From Campylobacter sp. (GTDB lineage: Bacteria; Campylobacterota; Campylobacteria; Campylobacterales; Campylobacteraceae), in contig NZ_JAHZBQ010000002.1 of assembly GCF_019423325.1 (NCBI RefSeq), forward strand, positions 1 to 64,000: a DNA stretch of 64,000 bases, given 5' to 3'. The notes under the pieces were generated by a model. It saw only the letters and a list, made by a program, of their open reading frames with translations, was not told the DNA's origin and did no database searches. The position numbers were made by a program, and so were the translations under genes. Within the stretch, counting starts at the first letter, position 1; each line of letters starts with the position of its first letter. This document shows positions 27,351-35,888 of this stretch, in pieces.

Positions 27351-28565
27351 ATGTTTAAAGAACGCATTAAATCCCACCACCGCTCCAAACTTTTCGAGAG
27401 CGTTTCCGCAAGCGAAAACGAGCTGTTCGACGCGCTGGAGCAGCCTGCGAAAGACAGCGATTGCGTGATCTATCTTCATGTGCCCTTTTGCGATAATATC
27501 TGCTCGTTTTGTTCGATGATGCGCTCCAAACTCGGCGACGAGCTGGACGAATACGCTAAATTTTTAATCCGCCAGATCAAAGACTACGGCGAGATGCCCT
27601 ACTTCGATACCAAAAGCGTTAAAAGTATCTACTTCGGCGGCGGTACGCCGAGCGTATTTAGCGAAGCTCACTTCGAAAAGGTTCTGGGCGCGCTGCATAA
27701 AAATTTTAAAATCGCGGACGACTGCGAGATCAGCATAGAAACCACGCTGCATAATCTAGATACGCAAAAAGCGCTTGCCTTGCAAAGCTTCGGCGTAAAC
27801 CGCTTTAGCATCGGCGTGCAGACCTTCAGCAGACAGGGGCGCGCGCTTCTGAACCGCGTGCATAAGCCCGCTCGCGCAATCGAGCGACTAAAGGATCTTA
27901 GAGAAAAATTTGACGGCATGCTCTGTTGCGACATCATCTACAACTTCCCGAACGAAAGCGTAGAGGAGGCGGTCGCGGACGCGCGCTATGTAGATGAGCT
28001 AGGTCTAGATAGCGCTAGCTTTTACTCGCTGATGTTTTTCGATGGCTCGGAGCTATCCAAAAAGATCGACAAATCCTACTATGATCTAGAGATCGATAAG
28101 AAGCTGCACCACGCTTTCGCAGAGGCGCTACTGCAAAGCGGGAATTTCGAGGTTTTGGAGCTTACCAAGCTTGCTCGCAAAGGTCGCGATAACTACGGCT
28201 ACATCAAGCTAAGCCACAAGGGCACGGATATCCTGCCTATCGGCAACGGCGCGGGCGGACACGTAGCAGGCTTCGGAATTTACGGCGTGTCGGGACACAA
28301 GATGATCTCGCGAATCGATGAGCGCGAGGCAAAATATAGCGCGCTAAACAATCTGTTTCAATACCCGATCGTAAGCTTAAACGAGCTAAAAGAGGCTCTG
28401 AGTGCGAGCATTTACGACGAAGCGGTGCAAAAGCTCAAAGAATTTGAGAGCTGGGGGCTTTTAGAGCTAAAAGATCAAAGATCGATCTTGAGCTTGGACG
28501 GAATTTTTTGGGGCAACAACATCAACGAAGAGATAGCAAACATTGTTAGAAAGGATTTTGTATGA
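27351..28565 (+). CDS. hutW: Radical SAM heme-degrading enzyme, HutW/ChuW family
   Basis: A 404-residue HemN-like radical SAM protein. The iron-sulfur motif CDNICSFC (C-x3-C-x2-C, near residue 45-52) follows YLHVPF, and YFGGGTPS with SIGVQTF are typical of the HemN/HemW group. HutW/ChuW proteins are found in heme-uptake loci and open the heme ring without oxygen, releasing iron and yielding a linear tetrapyrrole. The adjacent coupling to an ABC heme importer and a flavodoxin supports this over HemW or coproporphyrinogen dehydrogenase. Its ATG abuts the upstream stop and its end overlaps the flavodoxin by ATGA. Confidence 0.85.
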   Translation: MFKERIKSHHRSKLFESVSASENELFDALEQPAKDSDCVIYLHVPFCDNICSFCSMMRSKLGDELDEYAKFLIRQIKDYGEMPYFDTKSVKSIYFGGGTPSVFSEAHFEKVLGALHKNFKIADDCEISIETTLHNLDTQKALALQSFGVNRFSIGVQTFSRQGRALLNRVHKPARAIERLKDLREKFDGMLCCDIIYNFPNESVEEAVADARYVDELGLDSASFYSLMFFDGSELSKKIDKSYYDLEIDKKLHHAFAEALLQSGNFEVLELTKLARKGRDNYGYIKLSHKGTDILPIGNGAGGHVAGFGIYGVSGHKMISRIDEREAKYSALNNLFQYPIVSLNELKEALSASIYDEAVQKLKEFESWGLLELKDQRSILSLDGIFWGNNINEEIANIVRKDFV

Positions 28566-29065
28566 AAAAAATCGTGCTTTACACCTCACAAACGGGTAAC
28601 ACGAAAAAGGTGGGCGACGCGATCGCCGAGCAACTGGGCTGCGAGAGTCTAAATTTCCGCGACTTTGAGGGTGAGGTCGATGACTACGATTTCATAGCCT
28701 TGGGCTTTTACGTCGATAAGGGCGAAGCCGAAGCGAAATTTATGCGCTTTTTACGCAAGATTCACGGCAAGAAGCTTGGCGTTTTTATGACTCTGGGCGC
28801 GGAGCCGGACGGCGAGCACTCGCGCAAGTGCCTGGATACCTTTGAAGAGGGGCTTAAAGCAAACGGCAACGAGATTGTAAGGGAGTTTGCCTGCCAGGGC
28901 GCGATCGATCCGAATCTACTTGAAATGATGCGCAAAATGGCGGCCGGCGGCAACTCGCCCCACCCTATCACCCCCGAGCGACTTGCGCGCTGGGCGGAGG
29001 CTGCGAAACACCCCGACGAGAAGGATCTGGCGGACGCAAAAGCAGCATTTGCGGGGATAGAATAA
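28562..29065 (+). CDS. Flavodoxin family protein (BilS-like)
   Basis: A 167-residue flavodoxin. The FMN phosphate loop TSQTGNTKKV (8-17) is intact, and GFYVDKGEAEAKF and FMTLGAEPDGEHSRK match the Flavodoxin_3/BilS-type family rather than classical flavodoxins. Anaerobic heme enzymes of the ChuW type take electrons from a flavodoxin, and BilS partners a bilirubin reductase, so a role as electron donor in tetrapyrrole breakdown is likely here. It overlaps hutW by four bases and ends the operon. Confidence 0.85.
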   Translation: MKKIVLYTSQTGNTKKVGDAIAEQLGCESLNFRDFEGEVDDYDFIALGFYVDKGEAEAKFMRFLRKIHGKKLGVFMTLGAEPDGEHSRKCLDTFEEGLKANGNEIVREFACQGAIDPNLLEMMRKMAAGGNSPHPITPERLARWAEAAKHPDEKDLADAKAAFAGIE

Positions 29066-29077
29066 AATTTAAAGCAA

Positions 29078-29099
29078 GCCGCGCAAACCGCTGCGCGGC
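29078..29099. terminator. Hairpin after the heme operon
   Basis: GCCGCGCA and TGCGCGGC form a perfect 8-bp stem around AACCGC, 13 bases after the flavodoxin stop. No T run follows, so it may be an RNA-stabilising hairpin or an atypical terminator. Confidence 0.45.
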
Positions 29100-29176
29100 G
29101 AAACAAAACCAAATAAAATTTCACACTACTTAATGCGCGGTTTGAAAATTTCGTCCTTTTAAATTTAGAGCTAAAT

Positions 29177-29524
29177 TTCATTTCGCGCGCAACGGATCGG
29201 ATAATGCCGCCGACCTTGCGCCGCTAATGCGCGCTCTGAGCGGCGAAAAGCCCGTTTTTGTAAGCGACTGCGAGTGCTGCCGTCATCCAAGACACTGCCC
29301 GCCATTTTGCGACGGCCTGAGCGCGAAAAGTCCGCTTCTGCGAGCAAGTAACCTGCGAGCTCTGCGGTCGCGACCATCGGTTATCGCCCGTCGCCACATG
29401 CAGTAGGTGCCGCTGTCGGGCGACGCCTCCGCCGCGCGATAACCCATCTCCGCCGCTCATCACCCCGTCACGCGACACCTGCCGCCGCCAATCGCTCTGC
29501 CGCTTTGTCGCAGTACTGAACCCA
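29177..29524 (+). pseudogene. Possible remnant of a Cys-rich protein gene
   Basis: One frame reads LAPLMRALSGEKPVFVSDCE followed by CCRHPRHCPPFCDG; near 29335 a different frame continues with CEQVTCELCGRDHRL and CSRCRC, so joining the two gives a zinc-ribbon-like Cys pattern. Neither frame has a start with a ribosome site. It looks like a decayed metal-binding protein gene; the case is weak. Confidence 0.22.
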
Positions 29525-29649
29525 AACCGAACCGCTAAATTTTAAATTCTACAAAAGTCTTATCGCGCGTAAATTTAATTCGGAAAATACGCAAAATTTA
29601 GGTAAATTCCACCCAAACGCTTTGACGGTCAAAATTTAAAAGGGCGAAG

Positions 29650-30336
29650 ATGACGAATTTCAAGTACGCACGCCGCATTGACGAGGCTGCGGGGCTGGAT
29701 CTTGATTTAGATTGCAAAGAGATCGATCTGCAGGATAAGTTTTACGGGCTTTTTCAGTGCTTTATGCCCGAGGGCGCGGGCGTGGGAGCGGTGTTTGCGC
29801 CGCTGCAAAACGGCGCTGAGCTACAAGCGCGCATAATGCCGATCTACGCAGTCACGGCGCAGCGGACGCGGGAAGCATTCGATCAGGGCATGGCGCCCGG
29901 GTATTTTTGCCCGCCGCAGGATCCGAAATTTGATGACGAAGGACTTAAGAGCCTAGCTTTAGCGCACGTTCGAAATTTAAAAATTTTCGCCGAGTTTCTC
30001 GGCGATGACGAGCTTTTAGAGATGCTTGAGCAGATAAAATCCGCTCGCGTGCAGGAGAACTTTGATCTCGCGCATAGTAAAGACGAGCTTGCGTGCGCCG
30101 TCTATGAGGCGATCACGGAGTGGATGATAGATTCGCCCAAGCTCGATATGAAGCTATGGGTGCTCGGCGAGGCGTACTATTCGATCAACTGCGACTACCT
30201 GCTCTCGGCGTACTTGCAGTATCCAAACTACGCGCAAAGGCCGCAGGAGGACTTTTTGAAGCCCTACTTCGAGCTGTATCTAGCGGGACGGCAGATCACG
30301 TTTGAGCGCGGCGAGATCGTGGTTTTTACGCGCTAA
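29650..30336 (+). CDS. Conserved-looking hypothetical protein
   Basis: A 228-residue soluble acidic protein with no signal peptide or membrane segment. It starts at ATG 29650 with AAAGGG upstream. The composition is normal and the sequence mixes amphipathic helices (LKSLALAHVRNLKIFAEFLG; DELLEMLEQIK) with aromatic-rich parts (YYSINCDYLLSAYLQYPNYA). I do not recognise the family. The well-formed start, length and codon use support a real gene. It is flanked by remnants on both sides and has no operon partner. Confidence 0.7.
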   Translation: MTNFKYARRIDEAAGLDLDLDCKEIDLQDKFYGLFQCFMPEGAGVGAVFAPLQNGAELQARIMPIYAVTAQRTREAFDQGMAPGYFCPPQDPKFDDEGLKSLALAHVRNLKIFAEFLGDDELLEMLEQIKSARVQENFDLAHSKDELACAVYEAITEWMIDSPKLDMKLWVLGEAYYSINCDYLLSAYLQYPNYAQRPQEDFLKPYFELYLAGRQITFERGEIVVFTR

Positions 30337-30780
30337 ATTTACGCAGGCAAAGGAAGCGAATGAACGCTCGCAAGCAGTTAAAATTTGAGCTTTTTTAACA
30401 ATAAAGCGAGCGACGTCCACGAACGGCTGAAATTTAAGCTCAGCAACTATGAGCGCAAACGCTTATCGCATATCCAAAAAACCTGCGTCGTAATCAAGCA
30501 ATCTAGCAGGTTGTCTACGTTGCGTCAAATCGCTTAAAATATTTCTGCTTTGCGTAGCCGCCACTTTCAGCGCCTTACTGGAGCAAAATCTCCACACATC
30601 GTTGATGTTTGGATAATTGAATTTTTTCCATCACCCTGCTGCCCTCACTTTGTATGAGGTACCCAAATAATTTACTTGCACTAACGCTTGCTAGTTAGAA
30701 TTTATCTAAATTTTAAAGAGTAATTTTGACGCAGAATTTTATGGAATTTCGCTGCCGCAAATCTCGCAAGCGATAAAATT
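30337..30780. other. Intergenic region with frameshifted small ORF
   Basis: About 440 bases; the only coding signal is the small frameshifted ORF at 30360-30537. The remainder holds no hairpin or promoter I would defend. Confidence 0.4.
30360..30537 (+). pseudogene. Small ORF interrupted at a T6 run
   Basis: ATG 30360 follows AAAGGAAGCGA and reads MNARKQLKFELF to a stop created at a run of six T. With one T fewer the frame continues as NNKASDVHERLKFKLSNYER and on to TAA at 30535-30537, for a basic protein of about 58 residues. This may be a decayed gene, a phase-variable one, or a sequencing error. Confidence 0.3.
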
Positions 30781-31020
30781 CTATCGATTTACGCTCTTAA
30801 ATTTACTCAAATCACCGCCTGTTTTATAAAATTCTTCAGCGTCGATCATAGTACCGTCAGGCAGCTTACAAACGGTGTAATCCACGCCGTTGCCGTCTTT
30901 GCGGACGATCAGCTCGCCGCCATTTTTGATACAAAAATCCCCAGCAGCGCTAGCCTCTGCGCTCACCGAAGCGAAAGCGCCCACCGCAAGCGCTACTGCA
31001 AAAAATCTCTTAAAACTCAT
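30781..31020 (-). CDS. DUF333 domain secreted small protein
   Basis: A 79-residue protein with a cleavable signal peptide (FFAVALAVGAFASVSAEASA) and a DUF333 domain: DFCIKNGGELIVRKD, then YTVCKLPDGTMIDAEEFY. The two Cys in this family probably pair. DUF333 proteins are short periplasmic proteins, some annotated as hemolysin-like or protease-inhibitor-like; their role is unclear. The start has AAAGGATTTAA upstream. It stands alone. Confidence 0.8.
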   Translation of the reverse strand: MSFKRFFAVALAVGAFASVSAEASAAGDFCIKNGGELIVRKDGNGVDYTVCKLPDGTMIDAEEFYKTGGDLSKFKSVNR

Positions 31021-31339
31021 TTAAATCCTTTCGTTTAATTTTGCCCGTTTTTAGGGTTAAGCTTAAATTTAGACGCCAGATAAGCTAAGTAACCTGCGTC
31101 TAAATAAATAAACGCCGACCCTCCTCGAACACCGATAATAGCGTTTCAATGTTAAATCCTACCTAATAAATCCCAGCAGCGCCAAGTCCGCTCGCCGATG
31201 TAAAATCAAAGCCACCAGACTTCATCCAATGCAAAATTTTAACATCATAAATTTTGTCTTCAATAAAATTCTAACAGCGAAATCCAAGCCGCATCAAAGC
31301 TATTTCTGCCGTAAAATACCGGCTATAAAAGCGAGGACT
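31021..31339. other. Intergenic region
   Basis: Promoter side of the DUF333 gene and about 300 AT-rich bases without a supported gene. Confidence 0.35.
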
Positions 31340-31441
31340 ATGGTAAATACCAGCTTAGCGGCAAGGCAGGCGCGGATCCTAAACAATCTCGTCTATAAGC
31401 GCGAGCTGCGCTCAAACCCTCTAAATTTAACCGCCCGCTAG
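31340..31441 (+). CDS. Possible 33-residue basic ORF
   Basis: ATG 31340 has a poor ribosome site (AGGAC). The sequence (MVNTSLAARQARILNNLVYK...) is basic and helix-prone, and the stop overlaps the serC stop on the other strand by four bases. It could be a small ribosome-associated type protein or chance. A longer in-frame version from 31229 lacks a ribosome site. Low confidence. Confidence 0.22.
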   Translation: MVNTSLAARQARILNNLVYKRELRSNPLNLTAR

Positions 31442-32514
31442 CCGTTTTTGCGCGCAAACTCGCTCATAAAAGCGACTAGTTTTCCCACGTCCTCGTAGTT
31501 TATCGCGTTGTAGATCGATGCGCGGATGCCGCCTAAAACGCGGTGTCCTTTAAGCCCGATCATCCCCGCTGCCTCCGCCTGCGCGACGAAAACGGGCTCA
31601 AGCGCGGCGTCTGCGATATTAAAGCTCACGTTCATCAGGCTACGGCTAGTTTTTTGCGCGTGGCCGCGGTAGAAGCCGCCGCTAGCATCGATCGTGCCGT
31701 AAAGTAGCGCCGCTTTGCGCTTGTTGCGCTCGTGCATCGCCGCGAGCCCGCCGATTTCGTCCTTGATCCAGCCGAGCATTAAATTTAGCATGTAAATTCC
31801 GAAAGTATTCGGGGTGTTGCTCATCGAGTCCGCGTCCGCCTGCGTTTTGTAGCGCAGGATCATCGGCGTTTTGGGGTTTGCGCGGTCCAGCAGATCCTTG
31901 CGGATCGCCACCATCGTAACGCCAGCGGGGCCGCCGTTTTTCTGAATGCCGCCGTAAAACATCCCCACGCTGCTAAGATCCACGGGGCGCGAAAACAGAT
32001 CGCTCGAGCTATCGACTACGAGCGGACAGCCGCACTGCGGCAACTGCGGATACTGCGTGCCGTAGATCGTGTTGTTCGAGCAGATGTAGCCGTAATCGGC
32101 GTCACCAGAGAATTTGACCTCGGGAATGCGGTCGAATTTGCTCTCCTCGCTGCTTGCGACCACGCGGTAGTTTATGCCGAGCACGCCCGCTTCTTTGATC
32201 GCCTTGCTCGTCCAGTTGCCCGTGTTGGCGTATTCTGCGACGCCGCCCGCGTATAAGTTCATAGGCACCTGCGCGAACTGAAGGCTCGCGCCGCCTTGTA
32301 AAAATAAAATCGTAAAATCATCCGAAAAGCCGTAGAGATCGCGCACGCGGCTCATCGCGCTATGTAAAACCTCCTCAAAAATTTTGGTGCGGTGCGAGAT
32401 CTCCATTATCGAAAATCCCAGCCCCCTGTAATTCAGCAGCTCCTCTTGAGCCTGCTTTAGCACGCCCAGCGGGATGGTGCTAGGTCCTGCGCTAAAATTT
32501 AAAATCCTATCCAT
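31438..32514 (-). CDS. serC: Phosphoserine aminotransferase
   Basis: Transfers an amino group from glutamate to 3-phosphohydroxypyruvate in serine synthesis and also acts in pyridoxal phosphate synthesis. The 358-residue form starting at ATG 32514 (MDRILNFSAGPSTIP) is chosen over a longer frame because GGAGG precedes it and family members start there. Visible family blocks: FLQGGASLQFAQVPMN, VVDSSSDLFSRPVD, and the pyridoxal Lys in GGIQKNGGPAGVT. It starts 10 bases after xseA ends; ubiE-xseA-serC is the C. jejuni order. Confidence 0.96.
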   Translation of the reverse strand: MDRILNFSAGPSTIPLGVLKQAQEELLNYRGLGFSIMEISHRTKIFEEVLHSAMSRVRDLYGFSDDFTILFLQGGASLQFAQVPMNLYAGGVAEYANTGNWTSKAIKEAGVLGINYRVVASSEESKFDRIPEVKFSGDADYGYICSNNTIYGTQYPQLPQCGCPLVVDSSSDLFSRPVDLSSVGMFYGGIQKNGGPAGVTMVAIRKDLLDRANPKTPMILRYKTQADADSMSNTPNTFGIYMLNLMLGWIKDEIGGLAAMHERNKRKAALLYGTIDASGGFYRGHAQKTSRSLMNVSFNIADAALEPVFVAQAEAAGMIGLKGHRVLGGIRASIYNAINYEDVGKLVAFMSEFARKNG

Positions 32515-32524
32515 TTTGCCTCCT

Positions 32525-33691
32525 TTAGATGATTTTTGCATTTTTGCTGAGCTGCTGCGAGCAAAGGACGAACTCGTCGCCCGCGGCAAGCTCACCCAAG
32601 CTCACCGTTTTACCGCCCTTTTGGATTTGAACGAGGTCTTTGGTGATCTCAAAAAATTTCGCCTTTTGCGCCAAAAGCTCGTCCTTTGCGCTTAGCGCGT
32701 GCTCTGCCGCGCTTAGCCTGGAGCCGATGAAGTTTTTAAATTTAAGCTCGAAATTTAAAAGCTTTGCAAGCGAGCCTGAAATTTTTGGCTCGATAGATTT
32801 TGATTTAAGCTGTAAAGCTGCGAGGCTCAGCGCGTTTTGTGCGGATGAAATTTTATCTTTTATCAGCCTATCAAAGGCGTCGCTTATACCGTCTAGGCTC
32901 TGAAAGATCGCGCAAATATCGGGTAGCAGATCGATCATCGCGGCGGTGGGCGTGAGGCTTCGGTGATCGGCTACGAAATCGCTGATACTAAAATCGATCT
33001 CGTGCCCTACCGCCGAGATGACGGGCGTTTTGGCTGCGTAGATCGCGCGCGCCAAGGCCTCGTCGTTGAAGCACCACAGATCCTCGCGCGAACCGCCGCC
33101 GCGAGCGATGACGATCGCATCGTAGCCCTTCCCGTCGGCTACGCGCAATGCGCTTATGATCGAAGCAGGCGCGCCTTCGCCTTGCACTAGCGCGTTATAC
33201 AGATCGATCTTGCAAAGCGCGAAGCGGTCCTGCGCCGTGCGAAGCATATCCGCCTGCGCCGCGGAACCCGCACTCGTGATGATCGCGATGCTTTGGGCAA
33301 ATTTCGGAAGCTGTTTTTTGTGCGCAGCATCGAAAAGCCCCTCTTTGCTAAGCTTCTGCTTTAGCGCGGCAAATGCCGCTTCCAGCTCGCCCTCGCCGCT
33401 TTTGCGGATATTTGAGACCTGGATCTGATACGCGCCCGTGGGGGCGTATAGCGAGACCTTGCCGTTTACGATGAGCTTATCGCCGACGGCGGGGATAAAA
33501 TTTATCCGCGCGGCGTTAAATTTAAACATCGCGCAATCGATCGCCGCGCTCGCGTCTTTGATCGTGAAATACCAGTGTCCGCTCGTGCTTTGAATTCTAA
33601 ACTTAGATATTTCGCCCTCGACTTCGACGAAGCTAAAGCTCGTCTCCAAAAGCGTCTTGGCTTGGGCGTTTAACTCGCTTACGCTAAGCAT
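32525..33691 (-). CDS. xseA: Exodeoxyribonuclease VII large subunit
   Basis: Catalytic subunit of a single-strand-specific nuclease that degrades DNA to short oligonucleotides. The OB-fold domain is N-terminal (SFVEVEGEISKF, GHWYFTIKD), followed by the XseA nuclease domain with IITSAGSAAQADML, ARGGGSREDLWCFND and SAVGHEIDFSISDFVADHRS, then coiled-coil helices. The start is ATG 33691 (MLSVSELNAQ), giving 388 residues and an eight-base overlap with ubiE; the upstream extension of the frame is Arg/Ser-rich read-through of ubiE sequence and is not part of the family. Confidence 0.95.
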   Translation of the reverse strand: MLSVSELNAQAKTLLETSFSFVEVEGEISKFRIQSTSGHWYFTIKDASAAIDCAMFKFNAARINFIPAVGDKLIVNGKVSLYAPTGAYQIQVSNIRKSGEGELEAAFAALKQKLSKEGLFDAAHKKQLPKFAQSIAIITSAGSAAQADMLRTAQDRFALCKIDLYNALVQGEGAPASIISALRVADGKGYDAIVIARGGGSREDLWCFNDEALARAIYAAKTPVISAVGHEIDFSISDFVADHRSLTPTAAMIDLLPDICAIFQSLDGISDAFDRLIKDKISSAQNALSLAALQLKSKSIEPKISGSLAKLLNFELKFKNFIGSRLSAAEHALSAKDELLAQKAKFFEITKDLVQIQKGGKTVSLGELAAGDEFVLCSQQLSKNAKII

Positions 33692-34412
33692 CGTCGCTCT
33701 TCCGCGCGATTTTCTCCGCGATGAAAAGCGTGCTGACGTCGAAGCTGAAGCCCTTTTGTACGCGCAGCTCAAAGCCCGCATTTTTGAGCTTTTCGCTAAA
33801 GCTCGCGGCGTCTAGAAAGCTACCGATGGAGCTTGGTAGATACTCGTAGGCTTCTTTGTTTTTCGAGATAAAGGCGCCGATTTTGGGTAAAATTTTGCTC
33901 ACGTAAAAATCTCTGATTTTAAACGCGAGCCCGCCGCTTGCAGCTTTGGTAAATTCCAAAACCACGAGCGATCCGCCCGGTTTGATGATCCTATTAAACT
34001 CCGCAAGCGCCGCGTCCAGCTCCACGACGTTTCTTATGCCATAGCTGATGCTTAAAATATCCACGCTTGCATCATCTAGCGTCGTGGCGCCCGCGGTCGC
34101 TTTGATAAACTCGCAGCTAGGGAATTTTTGCCTAGCTACTTCAAGCATCCCCTCGCTAGGATCTATCCCCACGATCCGCTCGATCTGCACGCCGTGCTGC
34201 GCTGCGCCGTCGCGCCACGAGCTTATCATATCGCCCGTACCGCACGCGACGTCGGCGATACTCACGAGCCTTCCTTTAAGCTTTTCAAGCGTCAGCTCTA
34301 CCGCCTTTTTGCGCCACGAAACGTCCACGCCGAAGCTGATGGCGCGGTTTGCCAGATCGTAGGTAGGCGCGATCTCATCAAACATCTTTATGATTTTTTC
34401 CTGTTTTTGCAC
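33684..34412 (-). CDS. ubiE: Demethylmenaquinone methyltransferase
   Basis: SAM-dependent C-methylation in menaquinone synthesis. The 242 residues hold the family signature: MFDEIAPTYDLANRAISFGV (10-29), SAM motif I VACGTGDM (near 54-61), GIDPSEGML, and ISYGIRNVVELDAAL with the C-terminal RVQKGFSFDVSTLFIAEK. Translation begins at GTG 34412, preceded by AAGGAAG. It starts nine bases after the CHAD gene stop and overlaps xseA by eight bases, so these genes form one transcription unit. Campylobacter relies on menaquinones for respiration. Confidence 0.95.
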   Translation of the reverse strand: MQKQEKIIKMFDEIAPTYDLANRAISFGVDVSWRKKAVELTLEKLKGRLVSIADVACGTGDMISSWRDGAAQHGVQIERIVGIDPSEGMLEVARQKFPSCEFIKATAGATTLDDASVDILSISYGIRNVVELDAALAEFNRIIKPGGSLVVLEFTKAASGGLAFKIRDFYVSKILPKIGAFISKNKEAYEYLPSSIGSFLDAASFSEKLKNAGFELRVQKGFSFDVSTLFIAEKIARKSDDA

Positions 34413-34421
34413 GGGTCTTCC

Positions 34422-35840
34422 TTATTCGTATGCTTTGATTTTACGTAGCGATCTTTTCAGAGCGCGCAAAAGAGCCTCTTTTTCATTTAAAATTTTTTCC
34501 TCCAGCTCGGCGCGGCGGTCGTTTAGGCGGGCGTCCAGAGCCAGCAGATACGCAAACGCGACGCCGCTTTTATCGCTTGCTTTTTGATAGATCGCGATAA
34601 AATTTTGCCACACGCTGATATCTTGCAGCGCGCCGAAATCCTCGCAGGCGACCTTGGTGCGTTTAAACAGCTCCCTGACGCAGCCTTCATCAAAGCTTCT
34701 TGCAAAAATTTCAAGCGCGTATCGCAGTCTCTTTAGCCCTATGCGCGCGTCGTGAAATGCCTGCAGCGATGAGCCTTGCTTCAAATTTTTTAGCTCCGCG
34801 CGCAAGCTTTTAATCAGCTTGCAGAGGCGAGCGGAGGCGAACTTTTTTGAAATTTTTTCATATTCGCTGCGCGCGTAGATGCCGTCCGCGCCACTTAAAA
34901 AGCCGCTAAGAACGCCGTTTAAATCTGCAAATTCCGCGCTAGAAAGAAATTCTAAAATTTTATCCTCCGAGCGCTTTGCGATAAGATTTAGCTGCTGCAA
35001 AAAGCTCGCAGGCGCGTCATCGGCTTTTAAAAACTCCGCAAAAACGTGAAGGTCCCGCAGCTGATTGGTGCGGCTCATAAATTCTGCGAGCAGTTTTAAA
35101 ATTTCATCCTTTTTTTCCGCTTCGAAAAGCGGCGCGGATAGCTTTAGAAGCGCCCTTGCCTTGCGGGTTTGCACGCGCAGCTCGTGAAGAGCTTCGGGGG
35201 AGAGGTTCTTTTGATACTCGCTTTTTGCGCCGCATGCCCGTATCCACGCTAGCTCAAGCGCCAAGCGCGCGAGCTTAACGCTGTCCGCATAGGGCGGCGC
35301 GAAAAATTTAACTCGGCTAAATTTTTTAAAAACGTTGCGAGCGTGTGCGAAATCAAGAGATCGCGGCGGTATGCCGTAGCGCGCCAGATAGCGGCTTTTG
35401 TAGCGATAATCGTCGGTGATCTCGCAAAAATCGGTGCTGCCGAAGGTTTTTACAAAATCAAAATTTGCGCTTGCCGCCTCGCTTTGAAATTTTGCTCGTA
35501 AAATCACGAGCGTGCTTAACTCGCCGCCGTAAAGCTCTAGCCAAAACTCCGCTTCGTCGCTGGCAAAGCCGTAGCGGTTCTTTTGCACGACGCGAGCGAC
35601 CCTGCTTTTTAAAGCCTCTTTGAAATCATCTTTTGAAATTTTAAAATTTAGAGTTTGTCTGTCGAGATCCTCTTTTTTGTGGTGCAAAGAGCATTCGTCG
35701 TTTTGGCGGATGTAGTAAATTTCGGGATAGAACGAAGTATAAAACCAAGCGATCTTTACCTTGCGACATTTCAGCCCCGCACGCTCTAGCGTCCGCAGAA
35801 TCGAATCGTCGCTCAATAAAAATTTACGCTTAGTTTGCAT
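34422..35840 (-). CDS. CYTH-like/CHAD domain protein
   Basis: A 472-residue cytoplasmic protein. The N-terminal 170 residues resemble a CYTH (triphosphate tunnel) domain beginning TKRKFLL but lacking the standard ExExK motif, so catalysis is doubtful. The C-terminal part is a CHAD alpha-helical domain with the two-fold repeated conserved His/Arg helices: LHELRVQTRKARALLKL near 220 and FHDARIGLKRLRYALEIFA near 380. CHAD domains bind inorganic polyphosphate. C. jejuni has a different gene in this slot (Cj0323). It lies between perR and ubiE in the same direction. Confidence 0.82.
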   Translation of the reverse strand: MQTKRKFLLSDDSILRTLERAGLKCRKVKIAWFYTSFYPEIYYIRQNDECSLHHKKEDLDRQTLNFKISKDDFKEALKSRVARVVQKNRYGFASDEAEFWLELYGGELSTLVILRAKFQSEAASANFDFVKTFGSTDFCEITDDYRYKSRYLARYGIPPRSLDFAHARNVFKKFSRVKFFAPPYADSVKLARLALELAWIRACGAKSEYQKNLSPEALHELRVQTRKARALLKLSAPLFEAEKKDEILKLLAEFMSRTNQLRDLHVFAEFLKADDAPASFLQQLNLIAKRSEDKILEFLSSAEFADLNGVLSGFLSGADGIYARSEYEKISKKFASARLCKLIKSLRAELKNLKQGSSLQAFHDARIGLKRLRYALEIFARSFDEGCVRELFKRTKVACEDFGALQDISVWQNFIAIYQKASDKSGVAFAYLLALDARLNDRRAELEEKILNEKEALLRALKRSLRKIKAYE

Positions 35841-35888
35841 ACCCGCTCCAAAAATAAAGTGGGTAATAATAGCAGAAAATTCTTTAAA

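Larger units (their letters stand above)
29066..29649. other. Intergenic region after the heme operon
   Basis: About 580 bases. Contains the hairpin at 29078-29099 and the Cys-rich remnant; otherwise repeated CGC/GCC and AAATTT words without structure I can assign. Confidence 0.4.

Noticed and set aside
31229..31339. N-terminal extension of the 33-residue ORF
   Set aside because: AT-rich, no ribosome site; does not improve the case.
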